Notes: generated from the letters alone by a model not told the origin. Shown: positions 8,330 through 19,633, numbered from the stretch's first letter. The stretch: 35,920 nucleotides of DNA from an uncultured Dehalococcoidia bacterium (GCA_903929005.1 CAIYTC010000089.1:1-35920), one strand, 5' to 3'. A program made the numbers and translations.

Positions 8330-9526
8330 ATGTCAAAAAGGGTCGGCATTGTGGGTGCTGCGGTTACGCCCTTCAAAGCTAAGTGGAACGAAAAGACGTA
8401 CTACGAACTTGCCCAGATGGCCACCAGGGAGGTGGTCAAGGATGCCAGGATCTCGATCAAGGATGTCGACTCCGTGTTCTATGGCATCTATAACGATATT
8501 TTTGAACGGACCTGCATCCCCGAGCATGCCCTACACGGCTTAATCGGCATGCAGAATAAATTTGGTACCCGCATCAGCACCGGCGGCGCTACCGGGGCTT
8601 ACACCATCTCCGCTGCGCACGCCTATCTGGCCGCCGGCAGGTTCAAGACGGCGCTGGTACTCGGTGTGGAGAAATGCACGGATTGCTTCGATTTCATGTC
8701 CATGTCCGCCACGCCCGAGGTGATCAAGTCCATCGGCTGGTCGGGTGACAGCTTCTTCGAGCAGAAGCTGGGATGGACCGCCGCCGACAGCTACGCCGAG
8801 GTGGTGCTGGCCTATATGGATGAACACCCCAAGGACCTCAAGCCGGAGGTAACAGCCAAAATATCGTCATTGCTCAGCCAGTACGCCAAAACCAACAAAT
8901 ACGCCCAGCGGCAGCATGACCAGGTGACGCCCGAGGAGGTCATGAATTCCAGGTTAGTAGTCTACCCGTTCAAGGAACTGGAGATATGTGTTTACACCGA
9001 AGGGGCGGCCGCCTTGATCTTAGCTGAGGAAGAAACGGCTAAGGCTATCTCAAAGAATACAGGCAAGCCGATTGTCTGGATTACCGGCCTGGGCGAAGCC
9101 AACGAACATTCCTTTGCCGGGAAGAACCAGAAGGTGATGTCCCGTATCATGTCAGATTACCTGGGTTCGCAACGCGCCTACCAGATGGCAGGCATCAAGG
9201 ATCCCAAGAAATCCATCGATATCGTCGAACTGCACGATGCCTTCGTCCACCAGCTCGAGATCACGATGGCGGAGTTTGGCCTGGTACCGCGGGGCAGGGC
9301 GGATACCCTGATCGACGATGGCCTGATGCTCCCGGGCGGCAAGTATATAGTTAATCCCTGCGGCGGCCTGATATACTGCGGGCACGCCGTAGGCGCCAGC
9401 AACATCATGTCGGCATGGTCGGCGCGCAACGAACTGATAAAGCGCAAGAAAAAGACCGCGATTGTGCATGGAACGGGCAGTACCATCGCCCAGTACACGG
9501 CTGTCTGTATCCTGGAACATGCTTAA
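8330..9526 (+). CDS. Thiolase-fold acyl-CoA protein, SCP-x/archaeal type, lacking the nucleophile Cys
   Basis: This 398-residue protein has the thiolase fold of the SCP-x and archaeal acetyl-CoA acetyltransferase group. Visible are KRVGIVGAAVTPF at the N-terminus, VELHDAFVHQLE with His302, and NPCGGLIYCGHAVGAS with His352. The nucleophile loop, normally C-A-S-G, reads G86-A87-T88-G89 in ISTGGATGAYT, so the covalent-acyl Cys is missing. Cys116 and Cys119 in VEKCTDCFDFM lie further along and might or might not substitute. Ribosome site GAGGAGG (8315-8321) is eight bases before the ATG. The next gene, 21 bases on, is a DUF35 protein; such pairs are known to form complexes in archaea and actinobacteria. 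True thiolysis is therefore doubtful; condensation, acyl binding or a retro-aldol role with the DUF35 partner are alternatives. Confidence 0.88.
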   Translation: MSKRVGIVGAAVTPFKAKWNEKTYYELAQMATREVVKDARISIKDVDSVFYGIYNDIFERTCIPEHALHGLIGMQNKFGTRISTGGATGAYTISAAHAYLAAGRFKTALVLGVEKCTDCFDFMSMSATPEVIKSIGWSGDSFFEQKLGWTAADSYAEVVLAYMDEHPKDLKPEVTAKISSLLSQYAKTNKYAQRQHDQVTPEEVMNSRLVVYPFKELEICVYTEGAAALILAEEETAKAISKNTGKPIVWITGLGEANEHSFAGKNQKVMSRIMSDYLGSQRAYQMAGIKDPKKSIDIVELHDAFVHQLEITMAEFGLVPRGRADTLIDDGLMLPGGKYIVNPCGGLIYCGHAVGASNIMSAWSARNELIKRKKKTAIVHGTGSTIAQYTAVCILEHA

Positions 9527-9547
9527 GCAAGGAAGGAGAAAAAGATA

Positions 9548-10540
9548 ATGGCTAAAAAGAAAGAAAAGCTTATCCCGGCAGAATATATTCCCGACGTGGG
9601 ATCGCATGTTTTAACCATCGATAAGGAGAAATACCTTATCGCCAATGATGCCATGTATACCTTCTACCAGAGGACCAAGGGTGAATTTTCAACCTTTTTC
9701 CTGGGACTGAGGGACGCTAAAAAGATATTCGGCTGCAAATGTCCCAAGTGCGGACTGGTAAGGTGCCCCCCCTTCCTGACTCACTGCCCTGACTGCGATT
9801 TCGCCCCCACCAGGCCGGTTGAAGTCGGCCAGGTGGGCGTAATGCTCAGCACCCCACCCATAACCTACTTCGCCAACTCGCTTTTCCTCAAGATGGCCCC
9901 CTACGGCAGGGGACGCGTGGTACTGCAGGGCGCGGACACTGCGCTGGCTGTGAATGTATATACCACCACCGGCATACTGGCGCCGGGCATCATCAAGAAG
10001 GGCACCGAGGTCAAGGTAATTTTCAGGGACGACCGCAACGGCGAGATCAGCGATATCTTCTGCGTGCCCACCAGCGAACTGACCAAAGCCCAGGTTGCCA
10101 AGAAAGGACTGCTCTCTTCCCAGATCAACTGGGAGGCGGCGGTTGAACCAACCCTGAAGAAAGCTACCGCGTCCGACCAGGCAGCCTATAAAAAGGCGTT
10201 TAAGGAGATAAAATCGGTCATCAAGCTGATGAATGAAACCGAGCGCGCCCGCAAGGATATTGCCGGCTGGAAGCGCGACATCCGGGTCAAGACCACGGGT
10301 GGGGAATTCGCCATCATCATCAACAACGGAGATATCAGCCTTCAGGAGAAGAAGCTTAGCAAGCCTGATTTCGTCATGGTGGCCAAAAGCCCCAAGACTT
10401 TGGCGGACGGCCTGGCTTACCGCGGCGCCATCACAGACTCGGTCATCATGAAGAGGCTCTGGATCAGCAAGAACATGGAGTTTACCACCATTTTCAAGCT
10501 GGACCGCATGGCACGCTCCGTAGCGAGATCGAAAAAGTAG
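9548..10540 (+). CDS. DUF35 zinc-ribbon/OB-fold protein with C-terminal SCP2-like domain
   Basis: The N-terminal part carries a rubredoxin-like zinc ribbon (Cys65-x2-Cys68 and Cys80-x2-Cys83, with extra Cys63 and Cys73) and then an OB-fold region (about 90-170), the layout of DUF35 proteins that partner thiolases and bind acyl-CoA. A charged helical stretch follows (about 170-230). The last 95 residues (GWKRDIRVKTTGGEFAIIIN onward, with SKPDFVMVAKSPKTLADG) look like an SCP2 sterol-carrier fold, a lipid or acyl-CoA pocket. At 330 residues it is about twice the length of an ordinary DUF35 protein. AAGGAG (9533-9538) lies nine bases before the ATG. With the preceding thiolase-like gene it probably forms one complex in which SCP2 presents the acyl chain. 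The DUF35 call is firm; the SCP2 call is probable. Confidence 0.85.
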   Translation: MAKKKEKLIPAEYIPDVGSHVLTIDKEKYLIANDAMYTFYQRTKGEFSTFFLGLRDAKKIFGCKCPKCGLVRCPPFLTHCPDCDFAPTRPVEVGQVGVMLSTPPITYFANSLFLKMAPYGRGRVVLQGADTALAVNVYTTTGILAPGIIKKGTEVKVIFRDDRNGEISDIFCVPTSELTKAQVAKKGLLSSQINWEAAVEPTLKKATASDQAAYKKAFKEIKSVIKLMNETERARKDIAGWKRDIRVKTTGGEFAIIINNGDISLQEKKLSKPDFVMVAKSPKTLADGLAYRGAITDSVIMKRLWISKNMEFTTIFKLDRMARSVARSKK

Positions 10541-10547
10541 TCGGCCT

Positions 10548-10572
10548 TACAGGGATATAGGGTAACCCTGTA
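10548..10572. terminator. Weak hairpin between convergent genes
   Basis: TACAGGG (10548-10554) and CCCTGTA (10566-10572) can form a 7-bp stem in the 32-base gap between the DUF35 gene and uvrA, which converge. There is no T-run on either side, so a terminator role is only suggested by location. Confidence 0.3.
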
Positions 10573-13422
10573 CTATACGGTAATCCGGTTGCCGGCCAGT
10601 ACATCCCGTAAGTAACGGCCGGTGGCGGAGCCTTCTATTTTGGCAATTTCTTCGGGTGTGCCTTCAGCCATGAGATAGCCCCCTTCATCACCTGCACCCG
10701 GGCCAAGATCGATTATGTGGTCAGCATTCTTTATTACGTCCAGGTGGTGTTCAATGATAATCACCGTGTTACCGGAGTCAACCAGCCTCTGAATAACCCG
10801 GAGCAAACAATCAATATCCGCGAAGGAGAGGCCCGTGGTCGGTTCATCCAGTATATAAACAGTCTTGCCGGTTGACCGGCGCGCTAATTCAGAGGCGAGT
10901 TTCACCCGCTGCGCCTCGCCGCCCGAAAGCGTGGGGGCCGGTTGTCCCAAACGCATGTAACCGAGGCCAACATCCCGCAGCGTCACCAGTTTATTCTTAA
11001 CCCTGGGGAAATGGTCAAAGTATGCAGTAGCTTCTTCTATGGTCATATTCAGCACATCCGCAATATTCTTGCCCTTGAATTGAATTTCCAGGGCTTCGCG
11101 GTTATAGCGTTTGCCCTTGCATACCTCACAGGGCACCGTGACATCAGGCAGAAACTGCATCTCGATCTGTATGTAACCTTCACCCTGGCAGGTTTCACAA
11201 CGGCCACCCCGTACGTTGAATGAAAAGCGGCCCGCTCCATAACCGCGCACTCGCGCCTCCGGAACCGAGGCAAAAAGCTCCCTGATAGGTGTAAAGGCGC
11301 CTGTATAGGTAGCTGGATTGCTACGCGGCGTCCGCCCGATCGGGGATTGGTCGATGTTAATAACCTTATCTATATTTTCTATTCCCGTAATAGCTGTACA
11401 CTTGCCCGGCTTATCCTTTGACTGGTAAAAAGTCTGCGCCAGCTTTTTATAGAGTATATCGTTCATCAGGGTACTCTTGCCGCTGCCGGAAACGCCGCTG
11501 ATGCATACCAGCTTCCCCAGTGGGATCTTAATATCCACGTTTTTTAAATTGTTCGCCCGCGCACCTTTGATTACGAGGTATTTGCCGGACCCGCTCCTTC
11601 TATGTTCCGGCATAGGGATTTCTTTGGCGCCGCTTAAATATTGCCCCGTTATTGAGTCTTGGGCCTTCAATATGTCCTGGATATTGCCGGCCGCCACTAT
11701 GCGCCCGCCGTGTTCACCTGCACCCGGGCCCAGATCAACTATGAAATCCGCCGCACGCATCATACCCTCGTCATGCTCAACGCTTATAACCGTGTTTCCC
11801 AGGTCACGTAGCTTCTTAAGCGTATTTATCAGCCGGTGGATATCGGCAGGATGCAACCCAATGGTGGGTTCGTCGCAAATATAAATCACGCCCATCAGTC
11901 CGCTGCCTATCATGGTCGCCAGCCTGATCCTCTGCGCTTCTCCCCCGCTCAATGTGGCTGAAGACCGGTCGAGCGTAAGGTATCCCAGGCCGATATCCTT
12001 CAGAAAACCCAGCCTGGTCTCGATCTCCTTTACGATTTGCCTGGAAATTGTTGTTTCATTGGGGGTTAACACAGTTTTTCCATTACGCATGCCAGCTATG
12101 GACTGTATCCAAACACCGGCCTGCAATGCCGGCAGGGCTGTTACATCCATAATATTGTTACTATCGATCAGGACTGACAGTGACTCCGGCTTCAGCCTTT
12201 TGCCCCGGCAAACCGGGCAGGGCGAAGCAGACATGTACCTCTCTATTTCGGCGCGCCTGTTTTCAGATTCAGTTTCCCTGTACAATCTCTCCAGGTTGGG
12301 TATCACTCCCTCAAACCCTATGGCATATTCCCGCACCCTGCCAAAACGATAACGGAATTTGTGCTGGTCCGGGTTTTCACCATAAAGCACCAGGTTTAAT
12401 TTATCTTCGCTTAGTTTTCTAACAGGCACACGCAGGGAAAAATCATAGCGCCTGGCCACTTCCTCAAGCTGGCTGATATACCATGCATAGGTAGCCCAGG
12501 GCTTGATGGCACCCTCAGCAATGGTCAATTCTTTATTCGGTATTATTAGGTCGGGGTCTATGTCAAGCTTGATTCCAAGCCCTGTACAGGCCGGGCAGGC
12601 GCCATGGGGGCTGTTGAAGCTGAATGTCCGCGGCGCTATCTCACCGAGGCTGATCCCGCAGTGAACGCATGCAAAATGCTCGGAGAAAAGCAGGTCCTCG
12701 CCGTCTGCAACAGATATCAGGACAACTCCACCTCCCAATTTGAGGGCGGTTTCAACCGAGTCTGCAATACGCGCTGTGTTGCTGTCATTGCCGCTTATTA
12801 TGCGATCCACCACAGCTTCTATCTTGTGTTTCTTATTTTTATCAAGCTGTATTTCTTCGGCAAGGTCACGTATATATCCATCTACCCGGACGCGCACAAA
12901 CCCTGCTTTTTTTAAATCATCAAATATCTGCAGGTGCTCACCCTTTCTGTCCCGGATCAGGGGGGCCAGGATCATAATCCGTGTATCCGGTTTAATTGCG
13001 AGCACTGAATCCACAATTTGCTGGACGCTCTGGCGTGCAATCTCACGGCCGCATTGGGGGCAATGCGGCCGTCCCACCCGCGCAAATAACAAGCGGAGGT
13101 AATCATAAATTTCGGTTACTGTGCCCACCGTAGAGCGCGGGTTATGAGAGGGGCCTTTCTGGTCGATGGATATAGCCGGGCTCAGGCCTTCGATGTAATC
13201 AACATCGGGCTTGTCCATGCGCCCCAGGAACTGCCGCGCGTAAGCGGAGAGCGACTCGATATAACGCCGCTGCCCCTCGGCATAAATGGTATCAAAGGCC
13301 AGTGAACTCTTCCCCGAACCGGAGACGCCCGTTATGACTACCAGCTTATCACGGGGTATGCTGACATCGATGTTTTTTAAATTGTGCTCGCGGGCGCCCC
13401 TGACAACAATGTAATCCATCAT
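10573..13422 (-). CDS. uvrA: Excinuclease ABC subunit A
   Basis: The damage-recognition ATPase of nucleotide excision repair, acting as a dimer with UvrB. The 949-residue protein has the expected two ABC halves: Walker [14 protein letters not shown] near residue 34 and [13 protein letters not shown] in the second half, [12 protein letters not shown] and [12 protein letters not shown] signatures, and zinc modules with CPACTG and CETCQGEGY...CEVCKGKRY. Length is normal (E. coli 940). Two adjacent ATGs exist, at 13422 and 13419; AGGA at 13427-13430 is four bases from the first and seven from the second, so 13419 may be the real start. It stands alone on the minus strand, converging with the DUF35 gene. 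A weak promoter-like TACAAT box lies upstream but no good -35. Confidence 0.97.
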   Translation of the reverse strand: MMDYIVVRGAREHNLKNIDVSIPRDKLVVITGVSGSGKSSLAFDTIYAEGQRRYIESLSAYARQFLGRMDKPDVDYIEGLSPAISIDQKGPSHNPRSTVGTVTEIYDYLRLLFARVGRPHCPQCGREIARQSVQQIVDSVLAIKPDTRIMILAPLIRDRKGEHLQIFDDLKKAGFVRVRVDGYIRDLAEEIQLDKNKKHKIEAVVDRIISGNDSNTARIADSVETALKLGGGVVLISVADGEDLLFSEHFACVHCGISLGEIAPRTFSFNSPHGACPACTGLGIKLDIDPDLIIPNKELTIAEGAIKPWATYAWYISQLEEVARRYDFSLRVPVRKLSEDKLNLVLYGENPDQHKFRYRFGRVREYAIGFEGVIPNLERLYRETESENRRAEIERYMSASPCPVCRGKRLKPESLSVLIDSNNIMDVTALPALQAGVWIQSIAGMRNGKTVLTPNETTISRQIVKEIETRLGFLKDIGLGYLTLDRSSATLSGGEAQRIRLATMIGSGLMGVIYICDEPTIGLHPADIHRLINTLKKLRDLGNTVISVEHDEGMMRAADFIVDLGPGAGEHGGRIVAAGNIQDILKAQDSITGQYLSGAKEIPMPEHRRSGSGKYLVIKGARANNLKNVDIKIPLGKLVCISGVSGSGKSTLMNDILYKKLAQTFYQSKDKPGKCTAITGIENIDKVINIDQSPIGRTPRSNPATYTGAFTPIRELFASVPEARVRGYGAGRFSFNVRGGRCETCQGEGYIQIEMQFLPDVTVPCEVCKGKRYNREALEIQFKGKNIADVLNMTIEEATAYFDHFPRVKNKLVTLRDVGLGYMRLGQPAPTLSGGEAQRVKLASELARRSTGKTVYILDEPTTGLSFADIDCLLRVIQRLVDSGNTVIIIEHHLDVIKNADHIIDLGPGAGDEGGYLMAEGTPEEIAKIEGSATGRYLRDVLAGNRITV

Positions 13423-13484
13423 ATGGTCCTGATACTGAAATTATGTTACAAATTTATATTGTAGCACCGAAAATATTGAGTTGT

Positions 13485-13522
13485 TCAAAATAAAGAAGGC
13501 GGTCCCTTTGGGAACCGCCTTC
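13485..13522 (-). terminator. Rho-independent terminator of the OFA transporter gene
   Basis: GAAGGCGGT (13495-13503) pairs with ACCGCCTTC (13514-13522), extended by CCC/GGG with one bulged base. On the minus strand the stem is followed by TTTATTTTG. It lies just past the transporter stop codon at 13543. Confidence 0.8.
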
Positions 13523-13542
13523 ATCGAGTTACCTGATGGTTC

Positions 13543-14793
13543 CTAACTGGCCTTTCGTGGTGGTTTCATCATGAAGAAAGCGATGAATATGCCGATGAAT
13601 GCCAGTATACCGACCGGTATGAAAGCGCGCACATATGACCCGAAGATGTCGTTGGCAAAGCCGGAGATGAAATTAGCCAGGATGGCGCCGATACCGTAGG
13701 CCAGCAGCATGATACCGTAGTTCCTGGCATTAAACTTGATGCCGAAAAAGGTCGCGGTGGAGGTCGGGGCTATCGCCAGCCATCCACCCAGACACAGCCA
13801 GAACGCTGCAAAACAGATTATATAGAGGGCCGTGGTACCCGGACCGGCAAACATCATTCCAATTGATGCCAGAAGGATAATTACAAAAGACAGGACTGCA
13901 GCATATCTCGGAGTTATCCTGTCCGTTATCCAACCGAACAATGGCCTACCACCGCCGTTGAATATGGCAAACACAGAAACCAAAACTGCTGCAATTGCAG
14001 AGTCAAGTTTAATGATTCCCGTTGCGACGGGACTGGCGATACCTATGGCCATCAAGCCTGCCAGTGAACCTATAGTGAAGCAGATAAAAAGTCCCCAAAA
14101 TGAGGATGTCTTTGCCATTTGGGAACTCTCATAATCAGCAGCAGCAACGGCAGCGCCGGCTTTGGGAGTCCATCCGGCAGGTTTCCAACCGGCTGCAGGG
14201 AACTTCAAGGGGATAGACAGCAGAATTATCAATACCAGGAATGCGATGCCGAGATAAAGGAATGTGGGTAAAACGGTTACAGAATCAATGAGCGCTTTTG
14301 CCACATAGGCGCTGACGAAAGGCGATCCGCCAAAACCGGCCACAGTTAAACCTACCGCCAGGCCCTTCTTATCGGGGAACCACCTGGTGGCAACCTGAAT
14401 AGGGCCACTATAGGCAAGGCCGACGCCCGCCCCCGCGATAACACCATAGGTAATAATCAGTGTCCAGATGCCTGGTATCATAGCCGGCAGAATACCAGAG
14501 AGTATCCATCCCAGACCCACTATAGCGCCGCCGATTATACCAAGTATTTTAGGACCGACTTTTTCCAGCAACCTGCCGCTAAACGGGAAAATACCAGCGA
14601 AAAAGGCGAGGAAGAACATAAAAGGCAGGCCACCGTCAAAGGCGCCTATTTTGAACAAATTCTGTACCGGGACTTTGAAAACGCTGTAGGCATATACACT
14701 GCCCAGACACAAATTGATAATGAACCCCAACACAACCAGTAACCACCTGCCCTTCTCCGCGGGCATACCGAAAAGTTTTGTTTCTTCAGCCAT
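13543..14793 (-). CDS. OFA-type major facilitator transporter (monocarboxylate/oxalate-formate family)
   Basis: A 416-residue inner-membrane transporter with about 12 hydrophobic helices, beginning AEETKLFGMPAEKGRWLLV. The N-terminal helix has LCLGSVYAYSVFKVPVQ, a hallmark of the oxalate/formate antiporter (OFA) branch of the major facilitator superfamily, followed by GAGVGLAYSGPIQVATRWFP, another signature stretch. Substrates in this family are small carboxylates such as oxalate, formate or acetate; which one is carried here cannot be read from the sequence. Ribosome site AGGAGGAG at 14804-14811, ten bases before the ATG. It is downstream of acs on the same strand but separated by a strong terminator, so it is probably transcribed separately. 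The position suggests carboxylate uptake feeding the acetyl-CoA synthetase. Confidence 0.88.
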   Translation of the reverse strand: MAEETKLFGMPAEKGRWLLVVLGFIINLCLGSVYAYSVFKVPVQNLFKIGAFDGGLPFMFFLAFFAGIFPFSGRLLEKVGPKILGIIGGAIVGLGWILSGILPAMIPGIWTLIITYGVIAGAGVGLAYSGPIQVATRWFPDKKGLAVGLTVAGFGGSPFVSAYVAKALIDSVTVLPTFLYLGIAFLVLIILLSIPLKFPAAGWKPAGWTPKAGAAVAAADYESSQMAKTSSFWGLFICFTIGSLAGLMAIGIASPVATGIIKLDSAIAAVLVSVFAIFNGGGRPLFGWITDRITPRYAAVLSFVIILLASIGMMFAGPGTTALYIICFAAFWLCLGGWLAIAPTSTATFFGIKFNARNYGIMLLAYGIGAILANFISGFANDIFGSYVRAFIPVGILAFIGIFIAFFMMKPPRKAS

Positions 14794-14851
14794 TATCTGT
14801 CATCTCCTCCTGAAAAATAAAACAACCAGTAACACAGGTAACAAGGATATA

Positions 14852-14885
14852 AAAGCGGCGCTGCTTTTTGGGGCAGCGCCGCTTT
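14852..14885 (-). terminator. Strong hairpin terminator downstream of acs
   Basis: A perfect 13-bp stem, AAAGCGGCGCTGC (14852-14864) with GCAGCGCCGCTTT (14873-14885), and an 8-base loop. The minus-strand tail is TTTTATAT. It follows the acs stop at 14896. The plus-strand side is also T-rich, but no plus-strand gene ends here. Confidence 0.85.
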
Positions 14886-14895
14886 ATCGTTTTTA

Positions 14896-16878
<1,983 letters not shown>

Positions 16879-17031
16879 ACTTTTACTTTGCTAATCCTCC
16901 TTTTATTATTTCCTAAAGTGTTTTAGATTGATCCCATACCATGTGTGCTTAAGGAATAACCTGATTGAGAATTGTCTGAGCCAATAAACCAAAATTATTA
17001 TCAATTACGGGCATGGAATAACCAAAGGTGA

Positions 17032-17060
17032 ATAATACATTATGGGAATTTGACTGTCAA
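17032..17060 (-). promoter_or_regulatory. Strong sigma-70 promoter of acs
   Basis: On the minus strand TTGACA (17055-17060, perfect), 17-base spacer, TATTAT (17032-17037). It would give a leader of about 147 bases before the acs ATG. The remaining bases of the 341-base gap 16879-17219 hold the leader, a possible gene remnant (17068-17151) and nothing else recognised. Confidence 0.72.
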
Positions 17061-17067
17061 GCTTAAA

Positions 17068-17151
17068 TCAGGTCTCGAGCTTTTCAGATACGCGCTCGTC
17101 ACGGAAGTACTTGATGATCTCCCATTCGTTACTCAACAAGATACGGCTATA
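17068..17151 (-). pseudogene. Possible remnant of the 3' end of a lost gene
   Basis: Between two in-frame stops the minus strand reads YSRILLSNEWEIIKYF, then RDERVSEKLET and TGA. The codons are rich in C or G at the third position, like those of acs, and the peptide looks like a charged C-terminal helix of a real protein. There is no ATG and no ribosome site; a TTG could in theory start a 23-residue peptide. I do not recognise the parent family. A decayed gene tail is the favoured reading, but chance coding is possible. Confidence 0.25.
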
Positions 17152-17219
17152 TCACCATAATGGCTAAGACAGCTATATTCCGTGCTCCTTCAAGGGATTG
17201 CGCTGTTTTCTTGATCTGG

Positions 17220-17432
17220 TTATTCCTCTTCCTGGCTGATCCGGCTCTTGACAGTATCCCTGGCACGCCCGGCGGCCTTTGCAGCGCCTTCTTTGACTGT
17301 TCCGGCTTTTTCCTTAGCCATGCGCCGTGTTTCCTCGCCAGGTTGGGGAGCGTATAGAAAACCTAAAGCCAGGCCGATTACGGCGCCTATCATCAAACCC
17401 GTAAAAAATCCCGGCGTTGAATCCTTATTCAT
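17220..17432 (-). CDS. YtxH-like small membrane-anchored protein
   Basis: A 70-residue protein with one N-terminal membrane helix (FFTGLMIGAVIGLALGFLYAP) and a short charged, Ala/Lys-rich tail ending in SRISQEEE, the layout of YtxH-domain envelope or stress proteins. The function of this family is poorly known. An ATG at 17432 is chosen over GTG at 17435 because GGAGG (17440-17444) is seven bases from the ATG. The start shares one base with the upstream stop codon (TGATG), so the two genes are translationally coupled. The tail Pro-Gly-Glu-Glu-Thr-Arg-Arg after the membrane helix is typical of YtxH. Confidence 0.7.
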   Translation of the reverse strand: MNKDSTPGFFTGLMIGAVIGLALGFLYAPQPGEETRRMAKEKAGTVKEGAAKAAGRARDTVKSRISQEEE

Positions 17433-17710
17433 CACTTTCCCTCCCTTTTCTTGAACATATTGCTGAATAGCTCAACACCCTGGATTATACCCTGCACCAG
17501 GGTGCCGAACTGGACAACCGGGCTTATCACCTCGTTCTTAGTATAGTCCACCAGGTCAGACAACCTGCCAACCGCGAAATCCGCAGACTCCATAAGCGCA
17601 GTAGCCTTCCTGTAAAATAGTAAAAAGATTATGCACAGAAAGATCATAGCGATTGTGCCGATCAGGCCCCAGATAACGATCACCAGGTCACGCCACCATG
17701 CCATATCCAT
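17432..17710 (-). CDS. Small membrane protein, DUF948-like
   Basis: A 92-residue protein with one long N-terminal hydrophobic helix (LVIVIWGLIGTIAMIFLCIIFLLFY minus its last few residues) and an amphipathic tail (ALMESADFAVGRLSDLVDYTKNE). The arrangement resembles DUF948 proteins, which are often encoded beside YtxH proteins in Gram-positive bacteria and Chloroflexota. No enzymatic motif is present. AGGAGG at 17719-17724 is eight bases before the ATG. It is the first of a coupled two-gene unit with the YtxH-like gene and follows the CoA-transferase gene by 36 bases, so all three may share a transcript. Membrane association is clear; the family label is tentative. Confidence 0.65.
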   Translation of the reverse strand: MDMAWWRDLVIVIWGLIGTIAMIFLCIIFLLFYRKATALMESADFAVGRLSDLVDYTKNEVISPVVQFGTLVQGIIQGVELFSNMFKKREGK

Positions 17711-17746
17711 ATAAATGACCTCCTGAATTAGATATTACTTTGGCTT

Positions 17747-19633
17747 TTACAAATTTAACTGTAGATAGTATAAACCTGACTCACTGCTGACAATCTTAAA
17801 CCCCGCCTTCTCGAAAACTGAAAGCATGGGTTTGTTTTCGTAAAGGACCTCGGCCACAAAGGCCAGCAGGCCGTTTCGCTTGCCCAGGTAAATCAGGTAA
17901 TTCAACAACTCGGTGCCTATCCCCTGTTTCTGCTCTTTATCACGCACGGCGAAGGCTACTTCAGCGCTGTGCACGTCCTGCCCGATCCCATATTGCCCTA
18001 CACCGATTACTTCCTCGTTATCCTCTGTGCCCCTGGTTGCCAGTATCACCAGCTCCTGTGTGTAGTCAATCACGACGAATTCCTGCAGCCTTTCATGCGG
18101 CATATCCTTTCTGCTTGAGATAAAGCGGCGGTACAGGCTCTGGTCAGAGAGCGCATAAAAGAAGTCCTTGACCAGTGTTTCGTCGCTTATCTTGACCGGC
18201 CTGAAGAGCAGTTGCAACCCTGTCCTGGTCGTTTTGACTGTTTCCAAAGCCTCCGGGTATTCACCCCGTTTACCCGGCACAAATGCCTGGTCCTTATATA
18301 TCAGGTTCAGTTTTTTCGCTTCTTCGATCAGCCACGGGCGGAATTTTGGATGTGCGATAGCGATCAACTCCATAGCCCGCTCACGGATATTCTTACCATG
18401 TAAATAGGCGATGCCGTTCTCGGATACCACGTAATGGATGTCACCGCGTATCATCGTGACGCCGCAGCCTTCGCTGAGAAAAGGCACTATCCTTGACACC
18501 GAATCATCCTGAGCCGTGGACTGGATCGTCAAAATAGTCTTTCCGTTGCGCGATAATATGGCGCCGCGCATAAAATCGGCCTGCCCGCCCACACCGCTGT
18601 AGAATGTTTTACCGATCGATTCGGCCGTGGCCTGGCCGGTCAGGTCTATCTCCAGGGCGCTATTTATGGCAACCATATTATCATGCTGCGCAATCAAGAT
18701 CGGGTTATTGGTATATTCGATCGTGCGGAACTCGATAGCCGGGTTGTCGTCTATATAGTCATAAGTCGATTTCTTGCCCATACAGAAGGTGGCCACTGTC
18801 TTACCGCGGTCTATCTTCTTCCTCGAATTATCTATGACTCCCAGCTTCATCAAATCAGCAATACCGTCAGACATCAATTCGGTATGCACGCCCAGCCGTT
18901 TTTTGCCGGTCAGGCTGCTGAGTATCGAATTCAAACGGCTGCCGTAACCTACCTGGATAGTATCGCCATCCTGTACAAGGCGGGCGACATAGCTGCCGAT
19001 CCTCCTGGCAATCACGTCATCAACCGGTGGGTCAAATTCCAGGACAGGCTCATCGTAGGGAATCAAATAGGCTATTTTATCTATATGCAGGAAGCCATCA
19101 CCCTGCACCCTGGGCATATGGGCATTAACCTGCGCTATCACCAGCGAAGCCTTCTCTATCGCCTCCGCCACTATATCCACGCTGATGCCCAGGTTGACAT
19201 ACCCGTGCCTGTCAGGAAGCGACGTCTGTATGAGCGCTACATCAACCGGCACTATGCCGCGCCGGAATAAATCGGGCACCTGGGAAAGAAATATGGGTGT
19301 GTAATCCGCCAGGCCTGCATTAACCGCGCTGCGGGTGTTGTCGCCAATAAAAAATGAGTTATGCCTGAAATTAGATTTGAATTTTTCTTGTGTGTAGGCG
19401 GCCACACCCAGGGTCCAGACTTGCAGCACCTCGGCATCGAAAAAAGCCTTGGGATTGGACTCCACATAGTTGACCAGGGCCTTTACCAGGTATTGCGGTT
19501 CGGCACAGGCCGTGCCGATAAATATGCGGTTGCCCGGGTGGATTTTGCTGAAGACCTGTTTTTCAGTGGCGAATTTATCCGGGTATGTTTTCTTAAATTG
19601 CTCAAGCCACGATGAGCCGCCCTGGTCAACCAT
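17747..19633 (-). CDS. Acetyl-CoA hydrolase/4-hydroxybutyrate CoA-transferase family protein fused to a GNAT domain
   Basis: Residues 1 to about 470 form the two-part CoA-transferase fold of the acetyl-CoA hydrolase/CoA-transferase family: GDTIQVGYGSRLNSIL, then LGVHTELMSDGIADL with the candidate catalytic Glu252, and YSGVGGQADFMRGA, SENGIAYL. Residues from about 475 to 628 form a GNAT N-acetyltransferase domain (LLFRPVKISDETLVKDFFYALS; acetyl-CoA loop DKEQKQGIGTELL near 566; C-terminal VFEKAGFKI). Family members transfer CoA between acyl groups and acetate; the GNAT part may acetylate the same protein or another such as Acs. Such fusions are seen in Chloroflexota and Deltaproteobacteria-type genomes. 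GGAGG at 19639-19643 is five bases before the ATG. Substrate is not determinable. Confidence 0.88.
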   Translation of the reverse strand: MVDQGGSSWLEQFKKTYPDKFATEKQVFSKIHPGNRIFIGTACAEPQYLVKALVNYVESNPKAFFDAEVLQVWTLGVAAYTQEKFKSNFRHNSFFIGDNTRSAVNAGLADYTPIFLSQVPDLFRRGIVPVDVALIQTSLPDRHGYVNLGISVDIVAEAIEKASLVIAQVNAHMPRVQGDGFLHIDKIAYLIPYDEPVLEFDPPVDDVIARRIGSYVARLVQDGDTIQVGYGSRLNSILSSLTGKKRLGVHTELMSDGIADLMKLGVIDNSRKKIDRGKTVATFCMGKKSTYDYIDDNPAIEFRTIEYTNNPILIAQHDNMVAINSALEIDLTGQATAESIGKTFYSGVGGQADFMRGAILSRNGKTILTIQSTAQDDSVSRIVPFLSEGCGVTMIRGDIHYVVSENGIAYLHGKNIRERAMELIAIAHPKFRPWLIEEAKKLNLIYKDQAFVPGKRGEYPEALETVKTTRTGLQLLFRPVKISDETLVKDFFYALSDQSLYRRFISSRKDMPHERLQEFVVIDYTQELVILATRGTEDNEEVIGVGQYGIGQDVHSAEVAFAVRDKEQKQGIGTELLNYLIYLGKRNGLLAFVAEVLYENKPMLSVFEKAGFKIVSSESGLYYLQLNL

